Positions 63,749 through 64,000 of a stretch of DNA of 64,000 bases are shown piece by piece. The notes beneath the pieces are model-generated. The model was not told the DNA's origin. It worked only from the letters and a program-made list of their open reading frames with translations, and did no database searches. This DNA is from Photobacterium swingsii (lineage in GTDB: Bacteria; Pseudomonadota; Gammaproteobacteria; Enterobacterales; Vibrionaceae): assembly GCF_024346715.1 (NCBI RefSeq), contig NZ_AP024852.1, positions 1,302,001 through 1,366,000 on the forward strand, read 5' to 3'. The first letter of the stretch is position 1. Each line of letters opens with the position of its first letter. The position numbers and the translations under genes were made by a program.

Positions 63749-64000
63749 TTAAGAAAAAGCTTCATCGTGAGTGATAACAACAGCGGTCTTGGGTGTTTCT
63801 TTTTTTATTAGCTGTTCATTATTACCGATAATATTACGTAATTTTTGCCACCATTGTCCTAGCGTTTCATGCCAATAACGCTCTGTTTGCTCTAAATATT
63901 TAGCTTGTGGTGTGTATTTGGCCCAAGGCTGTTCAATATTGCGGTGAGCTAAATAGTTAGTTGGCGCAGGTGTTGGCTGTAAACCCGCCTCATTAAATTC
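63749..64000 (-). CDS. elyC: C-terminal part of a YdcF/ElyC-family (DUF218) envelope protein
   Basis: The last 83 codons of a minus-strand gene that continues past the right edge. The visible sequence (GLQPTPAPTNYL; YLEQTERYWHETLGQWWQKL) has the late DUF218 pattern of ElyC/YcbC. In E. coli, elyC lies close to kdsB, which supports the name. ElyC is linked to peptidoglycan/envelope homeostasis. The acidic, Thr-rich tail (KKETPKTAVVITHDEAFS) is not conserved as far as I can tell. Confidence 0.7.
   Translation of the reverse strand, partial: EFNEAGLQPTPAPTNYLAHRNIEQPWAKYTPQAKYLEQTERYWHETLGQWWQKLRNIIGNNEQLIKKETPKTAVVITHDEAFS

Noticed and set aside
1-64000. tRNA, rRNA, CRISPR, insertion sequences, prophage or attachment sites
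   Set aside because: Looked for across the window; no cloverleaf-like, direct-repeat array, transposase or integrase sequence was seen.

Overview
The window looks like a chromosomal segment of a marine gammaproteobacterium of the Vibrionaceae, most likely Photobacterium or a close relative. The reasons are the gene order (tyrR; hexR-pykA; pabB-nudL-sdaC-sdaA; hinT-ycfL-lpoB-thiK-ycfP-ndh; PilZ-mfd-csiV; lolCDE; comEC; msbA-lpxK-ycaR-kdsB), the closeness of the proteins to Escherichia coli and Vibrio families, and a moderate, slightly AT-leaning base composition. The genus is an inference. No rRNA, tRNA, insertion sequence, prophage or CRISPR array was seen, and most of the window is ordinary core genome.

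Layout. 1-7.7 kb: end of ycjF, tyrR, divergent ogt/rimJ, pykA and hexR, and a YeeZ-like epimerase. 7.7-8.4 kb: three tandem minus-strand small RNA genes, described below. 8.6-15.6 kb: an M20 peptidase, a Zn/Cd/Pb-type P-ATPase behind a MerR-family promoter, udp, satP and an ADP-ribosylglycohydrolase-family protein. 15.6-22.8 kb (minus strand): a membrane sulfatase/phosphoglycerol transferase, the serine-use genes sdaC and sdaA, nudL and pabB. 23.1-33.6 kb: class I fumarase, an RND efflux operon with two adaptor lipoproteins, pyrC and a chemoreceptor. 33.9-43 kb: hinT, a cluster of envelope lipoproteins including LpoB, a TetR regulator with its probable target, thiK, ycfP and ndh. 43-56 kb: FKBP, an acetyltransferase, csiV-mfd-PilZ, lolCDE, a DUF2062 protein and comEC. 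56-64 kb: a second chemoreceptor, msbA-lpxK-ycaR-kdsB (lipid A and Kdo supply), the cystine transporter tcyP and the C-terminus of an ElyC-like protein.

The most interesting element lies between 7721 and 8416. Three tandem minus-strand units each have a sigma-E-type promoter (GAACYA, exactly 16 bases, TCWKA), a 5' segment able to fold, the conserved motif GCCACTGCTGCT, and a strong intrinsic terminator. The motif resembles the 5' seed of enterobacterial RybB. I read the units as a triplicated family of envelope-stress sRNAs of about 135-160 nt, comparable with VrrA/MicV of Vibrio. This fits a window otherwise rich in outer-membrane and lipoprotein functions.

Several regulatory sites can be assigned by eye: a TyrR box over the tyrR leader, HexR sites before pykA and hexR, a MerR-type dyad before zntA, CRP sites before udp and sdaC, a PurR box before pyrC, and a shared TetR-type palindrome in front of both a tetR operon and a hydrolase gene.
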